From Rebecca billardiae RCC1528 (taxonomy: Eukaryota > Haptophyta), in contig OZ251250.1 in NCBI GenBank assembly GCA_965240325.2, forward strand, positions 930,001 to 994,000: 64,000 bases of DNA, written 5' to 3'. Positions 45,166 to 54,552 of the stretch are shown here, piece after piece (within the stretch, counting starts at the first letter, position 1; every line of letters starts with the position of its first letter). The notes below the pieces were generated by a model. The model worked only from the letters and a program-made list of their open reading frames with translations, was not told the DNA's origin and ran no database searches. Both the position numbers and the translations under genes were made by a program.

Positions 45166-45604
45166 ATGGACGAGCTGGCGCAGCCGGAGGCGGGTGCGCC
45201 CGCGGCGAGCGACGGCGACAAGTCGGACTGGAAGCCACGGCTCTCCTCCGAGGACATCGAGTGCACCGAGTGCATCTGCGGCTACTCGTGCGGCACGTCG
45301 GCCGCGCTTCACAGGTGGGCGGCGCGCACCGCCGCGCCGCGAGCGCGTGAGCCCGAGGCGCGCGCGCGCGCGCGCTCACCGCCCCGCGGCGCGGCACGCC
45401 CCGCGGCGCAGGCACCTCGACAAAAACCCCATCCGCTCGCAGCACGCGGCAAAGTCCGCCTTCCCCGCGCGCGGCAAGCAGTGGCTCGCTCGCGGCTCCG
45501 TGCGCGAGCGCTCTGCGCTGTTCGAGGAGCGCATACAGTCGGTCTCGGCGAACAGCGCGAACACGCTGTCGTCGGAGATGCCCCGCCGGCAATCTGTCGC
45601 ATAG
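45166..45604 (+). CDS. Small two-exon protein with C2H2-like Cys/His motif
   Basis: Exons 45166-45314 and 45412-45604, intron donor AG|GTGGGC and acceptor CGCAG|G, giving 113 residues. The splice joins SAALH|R to HLDKNP and creates ECTECICGYSCGTSAALHRH followed by LDKNPIRSQH. This resembles a zinc finger (Cys pairs, conserved Leu, then His residues), although spacing is not canonical. The N-terminus is acidic and the C-terminus Arg/Ser-rich (GSVRERSALFEERIQSVSAN). A small nuclear or zinc-binding regulator is possible. Without the splice the motif is destroyed, which argues for the model. Confidence 0.6.
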
Positions 45605-46711
45605 GGCCCGCGGCGGGCCCGCGCACGCGCGCCCGCCGAGGCGGCGGCGCCGCCGCGCGGCGGCGCCGCCTGCCCAGCCCACGCACACGAGCCATGACTC
45701 ATCCGATGCGGGCGTGGGCGGCTCAGTCGAATGTGTGTTCGTGTCGTGCACGCACGCACGCACGCACGCACGCGTGGGCGCTGTCTGACCAGCCACTGGT
45801 GGCGCCGGCGGAGGCTGCGTGCCCGCGCGCCGAGCTGTCGATCCCGAGCTGTCGAGCCGAGCGCCCGACGTCCTGAGCGAGCACGGCCGCGGCAGCTGTG
45901 AGCGTGGACGTTGTGGCCGACCCGCCTTCATCGCAGCCCTCACCATCTGCTGCCGTGCGTGTGCAGCACTCGACGCTGGGCGGCGTGCACGCTAGGTTGC
46001 ACTCGGTCGACACGTGCTCGCTTCAGCGACAACGGGACGGCTGGGGTTGCGTCCTGGCAAGGCTCTTTAGGACTCTTAGGAGCATCTCCCCGCGCAGACG
46101 TGAGACGACGCTGCCGGCTGCGACCTGGCCTTATTTGATCATATTACATATATATATATAGTGATTAATATATTATATTGATCGTCACTACTACCGTTCA
46201 GACCCGCGGGACGATATAGACTATAATCTATATAGTCGATCGGACGACTTTACACGGACGGACGAGGTCCGCCACTGGCGCCAGTCATCCGGCGCGACTA
46301 CCGTCACCGAACTCGCTCACAGTCACGCTGCGCGCCTGCGGCACCGCCCTGCCGGCCCTGCGCCGTGCCGCACTGGCGCCCGCCACTGGCACGGGCACTG
46401 GGCGCCGAGAGGCGAGACGACGTGGTTTTGCCGCCCCCGCCGGCCCTAGTTTACTGTTTAGTAGCCTGGTCCATCCCGATTTTCGCCACTGAAAAAGCCT
46501 TTTTCGGATTTTGGGCGCCTCATTTCTCCCGATTTTTCTCGTCGCTCGTCGCGCTCGTCAAAAATCGCCACCGGCCGTCCGACGGCTCGCCGCGACGAGG
46601 TCGGAAGGGGCTCGAGAGCCTCGACTGGACGACTGCGCCGCCTCATGTCAGGTGTAGTGCTGGACACATCGTTCGGGTGCCCCGGCGGTGTGCGTGCACA
46701 CCTTAAGCGAC
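45605..46711. other. No gene recognised; short tandem repeats
   Basis: Contains a CGCA microsatellite at about 45748-45770, a (TA) run at 46148-46160 and a small perfect-looking hairpin GACTATAATCTATATAGTC near 46218-46236. The rest has no coding signature. Confidence 0.45.
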
Positions 46712-47089
46712 ATGTCTGCGTTGCTTCCGCCGCCCGCGGTCCGTCGCCAGGTCGACTTCTCGCCCGACGGCGCGCGTCGAACGCTCAGCTGCTGGGTTGC
46801 GCTGCGCCTTCGAGAAGGGGCACCTCCGGGAATATGCGCGGCACGCGACGGCTCGCATGGGGCACCGCCTACCCCTAGCATGTACTCGATGCCACCACCA
46901 GCGTTGGGCGCGCTGCGCATCGCCAACGCTTCATCCGGCCAGTCCCGTCACGTTTGCGCATGGGTCGCCCAAGGCGGCGGCAGTCGATTTGTGCTTCTCG
47001 TGGAGCTGTATGACGGGCTGGGGGCGATCAGGACGGCTCGCCTTGCGGGGCTGGGTATGTACAGTTACATTGTAGTGGCTGCCGGCTGA
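46712..47089 (+). CDS. Hypothetical protein (125 aa)
   Basis: I do not recognise it. The ATG at 46712 starts MSALLPPPAVRRQVDFSPDG, and the C-terminal part (CAWVAQGGGSRFVLLVELYD, then LAGLGMYSYIVVAAG) has regular beta-type hydrophobic spacing. Composition is protein-like, but the region is otherwise repeat-like, and its last 20 bases overlap a decayed minus-strand frame. Treat as possible. Confidence 0.35.
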   Translation: MSALLPPPAVRRQVDFSPDGARRTLSCWVALRLREGAPPGICAARDGSHGAPPTPSMYSMPPPALGALRIANASSGQSRHVCAWVAQGGGSRFVLLVELYDGLGAIRTARLAGLGMYSYIVVAAG

Positions 47090-47345
47090 CTCCCATCCCC
47101 TGGGTGCTGCTTTACCGTCGTGGCCTTTGCTGCGAGCACAAGGTCGAGGATCGTACCGCGGTCTGCGAGGCAGAGTCGACGGAGTCGTCGCTTGAAGATG
47201 GTTGAGAGCGCTCGTACGTCTTCCTTGGTGTCGTGCGGCTACTCCAGCACGCAAGGCTCGCGCTTTGGCACGTGTTTGGTGTCCATGGGTGGCACATTGT
47301 GCCATTCGGGTGGCTCGGAAGCACGTGCTCGGGTGTCTTCCCCGT
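47067..47345 (-). pseudogene. Stop-interrupted coding remnant
   Basis: Read on the minus strand, one frame gives VNGEDTRARASEPPEWHNVP, then MDTKHVPKREPCVLE, an in-frame TAG, and then KEDVRALSTIFKRRLRRLCL followed by ADRGTILDLVLAAKATTVK, ending at TAA 47067. The amphipathic, charged character looks like genuine protein, but the internal stop and the lack of any start argue for a relic. The family is unknown. Confidence 0.35.
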
Positions 47346-48782
47346 TTACGTGCGGTGGGTCAAGTCACCACGCACGGCCAGAGCATGTCATGGCACGCGG
47401 AGGGTGCCCATGAACGATCCCCACCCCGGTGGTGGCCGTAGGCGCACTCGAAGCGGTCGCATCGTCACCCGCGGATCACATCAGTCCGCCGTTGAGGCTG
47501 TCGGGCGAGCAAGGACGTGCGATCTGACCCTTGGACGAGCAGCTAGAACCGCGATTATGCCTCGTCTAAGGACGCACATGTCGTCGTTGTAGGCAGTACG
47601 GATGCCCCAAGTGAAAGGGCGGGCGTGGCACGCGACTTGACAGCTTGAATGACTCGATGCACGCCGCCATGGACACGCGATCCGGATCCGTTGCGAACCT
47701 GCCGTGTGGCTCACGGCGGCGCGCGTTGTGCCGCACATCGGCCAGTCGCCACGCAGGAGATGGTCTCCAGACCAGGTCCAGCACCTGACCGACTGTCGCA
47801 CGCCTGGCCGGGTGGGAGTCCGGCCCTCTTCTTGTCTGCAGGAGTGCGCGGAAGGCCAGGCGGAGCCTCGTCCGACCACTGCACCCCGAGCGCCGCACTA
47901 ATCGTGCAGCCTGGGACAGCTACCCACCTATGGCGAATATGTAACGACATACTGGCATTTAATTACACAGACTCAGAACGCATATTTATGCGGGTAAATT
48001 TCCCATATTATGCGGGTACAAATGGGTAATATAGTCAATCTTGCAGTAGTTGAGTACGGCCACTTGCGCACAGACCAGAGCCCATCCTAATGGCCTGTAC
48101 CAAGGTTCATGTTCGCCTCGACGTACGCCAATAAGTAAGTTCGTGCGTTTGGGCTCATTTCGGCTAAGTACTTACCCACATTCAGACTGACGATTCTCTA
48201 TGTGTCCGTAGTTGTCCGCGGCGCGCGCGCGCACGCTCACGACGGGCCGCGGATGCGATTTTTAGGCCGAAACTTTTGCTCCGCCCGGGCTGGGCCCATT
48301 TGCTACGCTGTTTCCGGGTGTGAGCGCGCGCCTAGGGGCCCGCATTCATTATTTGGCGATAAAATCCCCGAAAGTGCTCCAGTGCGTTTGGACCAGGCTA
48401 TGTAGTTAATCGTCGTTTCAACTTATTCAGTCTGCTCTGATGCCTCCGCGCCTGCCCGCCCGCCGCCCCCCCGACCCCGAAAGGCGGAATAGAAGATGCC
48501 CCGACCGCCCTTGCCGAAAGGCACCTCCCTTAGGAGTCGATGCCTTCCGGCGGGCGGAGCGTTATTTGAATGTCGTTATACGGTTTGCGCGTGCGCGGGC
48601 ACTTACTCGGACAGCGCCCGCCGCCAAGAAGGCCAGCCTGCGCGCCCTCCTCGGTCGTCCGCCGTGGCGCGTGCGCGTCGAGGCGCATGACGGCTTTCGC
48701 TGCGGCAGTCGTGCCCGTGCTCGCGGTTCATGCACGCCCCAAGACAGATACGCATGTCTGGCATGCGGTCTCCTCGTCGACA
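47346..48782. other. No gene recognised
   Basis: GC varies, with an AT-richer patch at 47930-48030 where TTATGCGGGTA is repeated (47978 and 48008). Open frames have no motif. The right end is the 3' flank of ketohexokinase. CTGGGCCCATTT at 48289-48300 resembles a motif seen at two gene starts further right. Confidence 0.4.
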
Positions 48783-50012
48783 TCAGCGAGCGCCGCCGGG
48801 CGATGGCGATGGCGGCGCCGCTGCGGCGCCGAAGGTGGCCGCAGCCTCGAGGCCGGCAAAGCCGACCTGGCCGACCTTGGCGCCCGCGACCGCACACGCG
48901 CAGCGCAGCGCCTCCCTCGGCCCCGCGCCGCGCGCGAGCGCAAACACCGCCGCGCCGATGAAGCTGTCCCCCGCGCCCACCGAGTCCACCACCCGCTCGG
49001 GCGGGAAGGGCGGCTGGTGCAGCCCCTCGCCCGACGCGCTGTCCAGCGCGTACGCGCCGCTGCTGCCCCAGCCCACCAGCCACAGCGCGCGGCAGCCGCT
49101 CAGCTGCGCGCTGAGCGCGCGCAGGCAGCGCAGCGCGAGGTGCGACTCGACGCCCGGCTCTCCGCCCGCGCCCTCGCACGCCGCCGCCGGCGCGCCGCGC
49201 TGCGCCGCAGCCCCACCCGCCGCTGCACCCGCCGCAGCAGCGGCAGCGGCACCACCCGCCGCCAGGATGGCTGCCGAGTTCTTCTCGAGGAATTCGCGCG
49301 AGAGGAAGATCGCGTCGCACAGCGCAAAGACGGGGAGCAGCTCGGCGGGCACCATCTGCGGCTTCTCCACCTCGAGCGAGAGCACGCGCGCCCCGCCGCC
49401 GCCACCGAGCGCGCGGGCGCCGCGCGCGGCTCGGAACGCCTCCGCCATCGTGCGCACCGCCGGCATCTCGCGGCACTCGAGGTGGCACCAGCGCAGCGGG
49501 CCGAGCTCGGCGGCCTGCGCGTCGGCGCGCTCGAGCATGCGCGCAAAGTGCGCCGGCGAGAGCTCGCGGCAGCCGCGGCGCGTCGAGACGATCGTGCGCG
49601 AGCCCGTGTCGCGCGCGAGCGTGATGAACGAGGTGGGCTGGCCCACGCCCTCGCCGCCCACCTCCTCGACGAGCGAGGTGTCGACGCCGTCCGCGCCGAG
49701 CGCGGCGAGGGCGAAGGACGAGTCGGGGTCACGCACGCTCGGAACGACGCCCATCCACGACGCGCGGCACGCCGGCGCGTGCGCGCGCAGCAGGCGTGCC
49801 AGCACCTCGCATGAGTTGCCTGCATTGCCGCCGCGCCGCCGCACCGAGCTGAGCGCGCGGCAGGAGGAGTCCTCCGCGGGGTACGTGGGCACCTCGTTGA
49901 GCACGTCGACGTACACGCCGCCCACGAGCACGAGCCGCCCGCGCTCGATCGCAGCCATCGGGAAGGGTGCCCCCACACCGTCAGTGTCGCGCGCGCGCTT
50001 CGTCGGCGCCAT
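48783..50012 (-). CDS. KHK: Ketohexokinase (PfkB-family fructokinase)
   Basis: 409 residues, intronless. It phosphorylates fructose to fructose-1-phosphate with ATP, in the cytosol by family (no signal peptide). Motifs follow animal KHK in order: LVLVGGVYVDVLNEVPTYPA, then ALSSVRRRGGNAGNS (sugar-binding GGN), GSRTIVSTRRG, CHLECREM, VLSLEVEKP, DAIFLSREF, and the C-terminal FPPERVVDSVGAGDSFIGAA with the GAGD motif at 346-349 (catalytic Asp 349), followed by CAVAGAKVGQVGFAGL. An Ala-rich insert of about 40 residues precedes the nucleotide-binding half and is absent from the usual 300-residue enzyme. The 3' end has a short Pro/Ala tail. The promoter lies beside or inside the left arm of a foldback (50112-50392). 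Confidence 0.92.
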   Translation of the reverse strand: MAPTKRARDTDGVGAPFPMAAIERGRLVLVGGVYVDVLNEVPTYPAEDSSCRALSSVRRRGGNAGNSCEVLARLLRAHAPACRASWMGVVPSVRDPDSSFALAALGADGVDTSLVEEVGGEGVGQPTSFITLARDTGSRTIVSTRRGCRELSPAHFARMLERADAQAAELGPLRWCHLECREMPAVRTMAEAFRAARGARALGGGGGARVLSLEVEKPQMVPAELLPVFALCDAIFLSREFLEKNSAAILAAGGAAAAAAAGAAAGGAAAQRGAPAAACEGAGGEPGVESHLALRCLRALSAQLSGCRALWLVGWGSSGAYALDSASGEGLHQPPFPPERVVDSVGAGDSFIGAAVFALARGAGPREALRCACAVAGAKVGQVGFAGLEAAATFGAAAAPPSPSPGGAR

Positions 50013-50111
50013 CGTTCCACCCGTTCCCGCACCCGGCTCGTGGCGGCAGGATGGCGATCAAGTGGCGCGTGGCCGGCGTGCGGCCCGAGAGAAACGTGAC
50101 TTGGGCGCCGC

Positions 50112-51088
50112 TCGCCGCGCTGGCGGGGCGGCAGGGACCCATACGCGCCTTCGAGCCCCCGGCGCCCGCGTGCGCATCGGCTTCCTCCGCCTGCGAGTCG
50201 CCCGCGACCGCGGCCGCCGCGCTCTTTGAGTGGGTTGACCGCGCCCAAGCCTGCTTGCCGCCGAGCGCAGGGATGAGTTGAGCGCGGCGCGAGGCGGCGA
50301 TCGCGGTCGGGCGATCGCGTGAGCCCATCTGCGCCCCATTTGCCACGGCGCGAAAACTTCAGCATGCTCATGTGACCCCACTTGTCATTGTTGTCTCATG
50401 TCGGGTAGCAGGTGAGCACTGTCGGCCAGCATGTCCGCGCGCGCGCGCGAGCGCGCGCGCGCAGGGCTCTACAGGTCGGATGCCTCTCCGTGGCGTCTCG
50501 TGATGTCTGCACTACGCAAACTGGCTGGAACGATTGGTCCGCATCTGTAGTTCTGTGACGCCTGCCGTGTTCGCGACGAGAACTCAAGCAAGTTCTTCTG
50601 GCAACCAGAGTTGCCGTCAGCATTGACGCACGTTGCGAGCTGGCAGAGAAGTGAAGGGCATGCCCTGGTGGCCCACGCTGGGCAATACACTGCAATCGGC
50701 ATGCCCTGATGGCAACTAGAGACGTGTTTCCGACCCGTCTGGCCCTGCGCAGGCGCGGCGCGGGCGGACACGCTGGCCGACAGTGCTCGCCTGCTACCCG
50801 ACATCCATGACAAGTGGGGTCACATAAGCATGCTGAAGCGTTCGCGCCGTGGCAAATGGGGCGCAGATGGGCTCACGCGATCGCCCGACCGCGATCGCCG
50901 CCTCGCGCCGCGCTCAACTCATCCCTGCGCTCGGCGGCGAGCAGGCTCGGGCGCGGTCAACCCACTCAAAGAGCGCGGCGGCCGCGGTCGCGGGCGACTC
51001 GCAGGCGGAGGAAGCCGATGCGCACGCGGGCGCCGGGGGCTCGAAGGCGCGCATGGGTCCCTGCCGCCCCGCCAGCGCGGCGCGCGGC
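50112..51088. repeat. Foldback element upstream of ketohexokinase
   Basis: The left arm (about 50112-50392) and right arm (about 50800-51088) are reverse complements with few differences. The inner ends read CCCCACTTGTCAT and ATGACAAGTGGGG; the outer part reads GGCGGCAGGGACCCAT and its complement. The unique spacer is about 400 bases. The element begins about 100 bases from the ketohexokinase start, so the left arm may have captured promoter sequence. Confidence 0.85.
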
Positions 51089-52227
51089 GCAAACAGCAAC
51101 TCCTCGACAGCAGAGCGCGTGGACCGCCGCGACGTCGAGGTCGTCCGCCCGCCCCCGCCCCTCCCGTCAACGGCCGCGGCGGTCCCGCGTGCTCCCACTG
51201 TGGTCCGGGCGCTGATACGGTCGTGTCACGACCGTATCAGCTCCCGGACGTGTTCACACTAATCGCCCTTCGTGGGACCGGGGTGGATGCTGACGACACT
51301 GTACAAAGTGTCGTGGGTCGACGTCGACTCGCCCAGTCGCCCCGCCCGCGCAAGCACGGGGGTAAGCGGCCGGAAGGCAAGCCACACTCCGTTGGGGCTC
51401 ATCCGATAGTCATATCAGTTATCACCTGATCTGAGGGCCAGGCCTTCTGCGTCGGATATGATAATCTCGCCTGCCTGAGCTGTGTCGGCTTCTCTAGCTT
51501 ATTCTTTGAGCAGTAAACTGTACATATGACCGCCGCTTGATACTTTACACTTACAGCACACCTTCCCCAACCGACAGAGGGGCTCCACATTCCATCCGGC
51601 CTACATCCTCATGGCCTGACTCCTCGGACCCGGTCACCACTCACCCGACTCACGGACGGTGTCGGGCATGTCGCAGGTACGGCGGGGCACTCTCCCGTCT
51701 CCGCAGTGTCACTGTCACTGTCAGCGCCGCTGTCAGCGGGCCGTCCGCGGCTCGGCCGGCCCGGACGGCGGTGCCCCAGCGGTTCCTGAGTTCGGCCCGA
51801 GTGCCGTCATTGTTGGCAGCATATCACCCGCCTGGATGATCTGTATTGAACACTCTGACTGCTGCATTTGACTATCGTCGAGGCGCCTGTCACTCATCGT
51901 CGAGGCGCCTGTCACTCACTCGAGCGGGCTCACCAGTCATCAGTCCCTCCGTGGCCTTTCACAGACTGACGGACGCCCGGACTCCGACTGCGCCGCGATG
52001 GCCGGGCCTGGCGGCAGTGGCGGCTTGCTATTGCTCAGCAGCTGAGCAGCAGTGGGTGAGTGCAGTGAAACAATGGACGAAAGGCTTGGATGAACGACTG
52101 CTCAGTCAGGTAGCCTATCCGGTGGGCGGACGGCGCTCGATGCGGCCGATGGCGATGAATAATCGTTGTTGCAGAAGATTGTTGTAGTAGTCGATGACGG
52201 CCACGTAGTCTCCGCGTCCTTCAGATT
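51089..52227. other. No gene recognised
   Basis: Includes a perfect short inverted repeat CTGATACGGTCGTG/CACGACCGTATCAG (51210-51241) and a duplicated phrase CGTCGAGGCGCCTGTCACTC (51878 and 51899). Open frames lack motifs. Confidence 0.4.
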
Positions 52228-52476
52228 TCATCCGCCCGCCATGTTCCCGCCCGCGGCTGGGAGGTGTGCTTGATGGACGTCGAAGCCGGCTGCAGCCCCC
52301 AAAGCGTGCTCCTGGTGGTGCTTCTGGATGCGGCTTTTCACCTGCCACCTAGTCAGCCCGGGCACAGCCATGTGCGCGTGGATCTGGGCGCACGTCGCCG
52401 AGCTTACACCGCCGAGCGCGATCAACGCCGCGTTGAACGCGTCCTCGACCTCAGGGGTCCATGCCAATCGCTGCAT
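52228..52476 (-). CDS. Stand-alone GARP-type Myb DNA-binding protein (82 aa)
   Basis: The ATG at 52476 gives RLAWTPEVEDAFNAALIALG, then GVSSATCAQIHAHMAVPGLT, then RWQVKSRIQKHH. This follows the plant and algal GARP (G2-like) Myb signature: R-x-x-W-T-x-E near the start, a central AT-x-x-x-I segment, VPGLT, and the V-K-S-x-x-Q-K-x-x recognition helix. The protein ends 25 residues later, so it has a DNA-binding domain and almost nothing else. It may be a small regulator, a fragment of a larger spliced gene, or a relic. A plus-strand frame starts 180 bases away in divergent orientation. Confidence 0.6.
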   Translation of the reverse strand: MQRLAWTPEVEDAFNAALIALGGVSSATCAQIHAHMAVPGLTRWQVKSRIQKHHQEHALGAAAGFDVHQAHLPAAGGNMAGG

Positions 52477-52656
52477 CCTTACGCTACGGCTGTTCCCGTG
52501 GCGGTACGCTCGTGGACAGCGTACTCGCTTCGCCGGGGGTGGTGGGTCGCACGCCGGGCACAGTCCCGACTCCCGCGGCTGGGTGGTAAAAGGATGTGTG
52601 CAGCTGGATGGGCACGCGCGATTCGCCGAATCGCCAATTCGCCGAATTCGCCGTCC

Positions 52657-53289
52657 ATGAGTCCATCATTTGATGGCCCTGCTGCAGTGCAGCTGCAGCT
52701 GATGCAGATTCCTGAACAGTCATTGTCGTCCACAGAAGGAATCTCAGATTGAAGATCATTCAGGTTGTCGTCTGGGAATCCGGACCCACCCGCCGAACCG
52801 TTCGAAGAGCATGGCGCCGCCGCTCGGCGCACGCGCAAGCACACGCCGCAGGAGGACCTGGGCGTGACATGCCGCGATCTCGCACGCGAGGTGGTGCGCG
52901 TGAGGACCATGCGCACCCGAAGAGACCTCACAGACGCGCGCGACATGGACAACGACCTGCGCAAGGTATCTGAGCTGATGGCCGAGGCTGAGAAGTGCCG
53001 GCGCGCCATCAACGACGACGACAAGTGGATCAAGCAGGCGAGCACCACCATCAAGCACGAGCGAGAGGTCATTCGGGATGTCGGCAAGCTCCGAACGGCA
53101 TATCGCAAAGGCGCCGCCGCACTCCTCGCGCGCTGTGCCAAGTCAGCCGCATGGCTGAGGCTCCAGACGGGCTGCGCGCGCGTGCAGGCGTCTCACGACG
53201 GAGGGCACGTCACCGGCACGGGCGTGCTCAAGACCGCCAACGCCCCGTCGGGGCAGGCCGACGCGACCCAGACGACTGTGGTCTATTGA
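52657..53289 (+). pseudogene. Coiled-coil type ORF interrupted by one TGA
   Basis: One plus-strand frame runs from ATG 52657 (MSPSFDGPAAVQLQLMQIPE) to a stop at 53289 but meets a single TGA at 52750-52752. After it, the sequence is strongly protein-like: NPDPPAEPFEEHGAAARRTR, then a long charged helical region (MDNDLRKVSELMAEAEKCRR, HEREVIRDVGKLRTAYRKGA). Options are a recent nonsense mutation, a short intron removing the stop (CATTCAG at 52757-52763 could be an acceptor), or translation only from ATG 52909. The family is unrecognised. It is divergent from the GARP gene and the two may share a promoter. Confidence 0.45.
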
Positions 53290-53617
53290 TCGGATGCGCT
53301 CGGCGCACTCTCAGGCCGTGGTGGGTGCCCACGCGCGCGTGTGTGCTGCCACGAGCACCGCGCCGGGGCCCGGGCCGCACTGGGCCGCGCCGGACCGCCG
53401 GACGAAGTGTGTCTGTCGATGACAACGGTATAGATGACGTATACTACTACAGTACTCAGTAGGTAGGCGTGAGGCGAGAGAGTTCAGATTGACGCCCGCC
53501 AACTGCTGACGCCGCAGACGGGTTTACTGTCCCCAATAATATCATCGCTTGCGGACGTGACGAGGTCGTGCCCCCTGGCCCCTTGGTCGTCCGGGCACGC
53601 CCGCCTGCAGCGCCGCC

Positions 53618-54506
53618 TCAGCGCATGTCCGTCACCGTGACGTCGACGTCGGCGCCGAGTAGCAGTGCGCGCACCTCCGGGCCCTGCTGTTCTCCATCCG
53701 CCTCCGCCTCCGCGCCCTTGTCGCCGCCGCCGCCGCCGCCTCCAGCCGTGGCCGCCGCGCCGCCGGCCGCCGGCGGTGCGAGCCCGACGGTCGCGCCGGT
53801 GGGCAGCGCGCGCACCTCGAGCGCGGAGCCCTCGCTCAGCCTCACCCGCGCCTGCACCGCGGGCAGCTCGTACCCCGCCGCCAGCACGTCGTTCGCCGCC
53901 GAGAGCGTGTAGCGCGCCAACACCGAGTCGAGCGCGCGCGCCAGCGGCCCGACGAGCGCGAGCGTGGAGATGGCGCCGACCTCCGCGGCGTTGGAGGAGA
54001 CGGCGAAGGCGGAGAGGGCGGAGTAGTCCAGCTCGGCGCGCACGCGCGCGTGGTTCGGCTCGCTCGCCGCCACCGCGGGGTCCTCCGCGCCGCCCGCCAC
54101 GCCGCCGCCGAGCGCGGCCGCCTCGGCCGCGGCCGAGCAAGGCGGCGCGGCCGCGTCCGCGCCCGAGCTGAGCGCGAGGGTGCCCGTGGCGGTGAAGGTG
54201 GCGGTGAAGGCCTCGTGCTCGAGCATGGCCACGCGGCCTCGCAGCGCGCTCGAGCCGCGGCCGAGCCGCCCGCTCCGCGCGTTCGCCACGAGGCAGCCCC
54301 CCAGCGTCGCCAGCGCCAGCAGGCCCAGTGCCACCGCGCCCGCGAGGGCGAGGCGGTGGCGCGCGCTCAGCAGCGGCGGCGCGGCGGCTGTGGCGTGGGC
54401 GTGGTTGGGTGCTGCGCGCGGCAGGGCGGGGCCGCTGCTCTCGCCGCCGCGCTCGGCGTCGTGCAGCCCGCTGCCGCCGAGCAGCGCGCCGACGCCGCCG
54501 CCGTCC

Positions 54507-54552
<46 letters not shown>

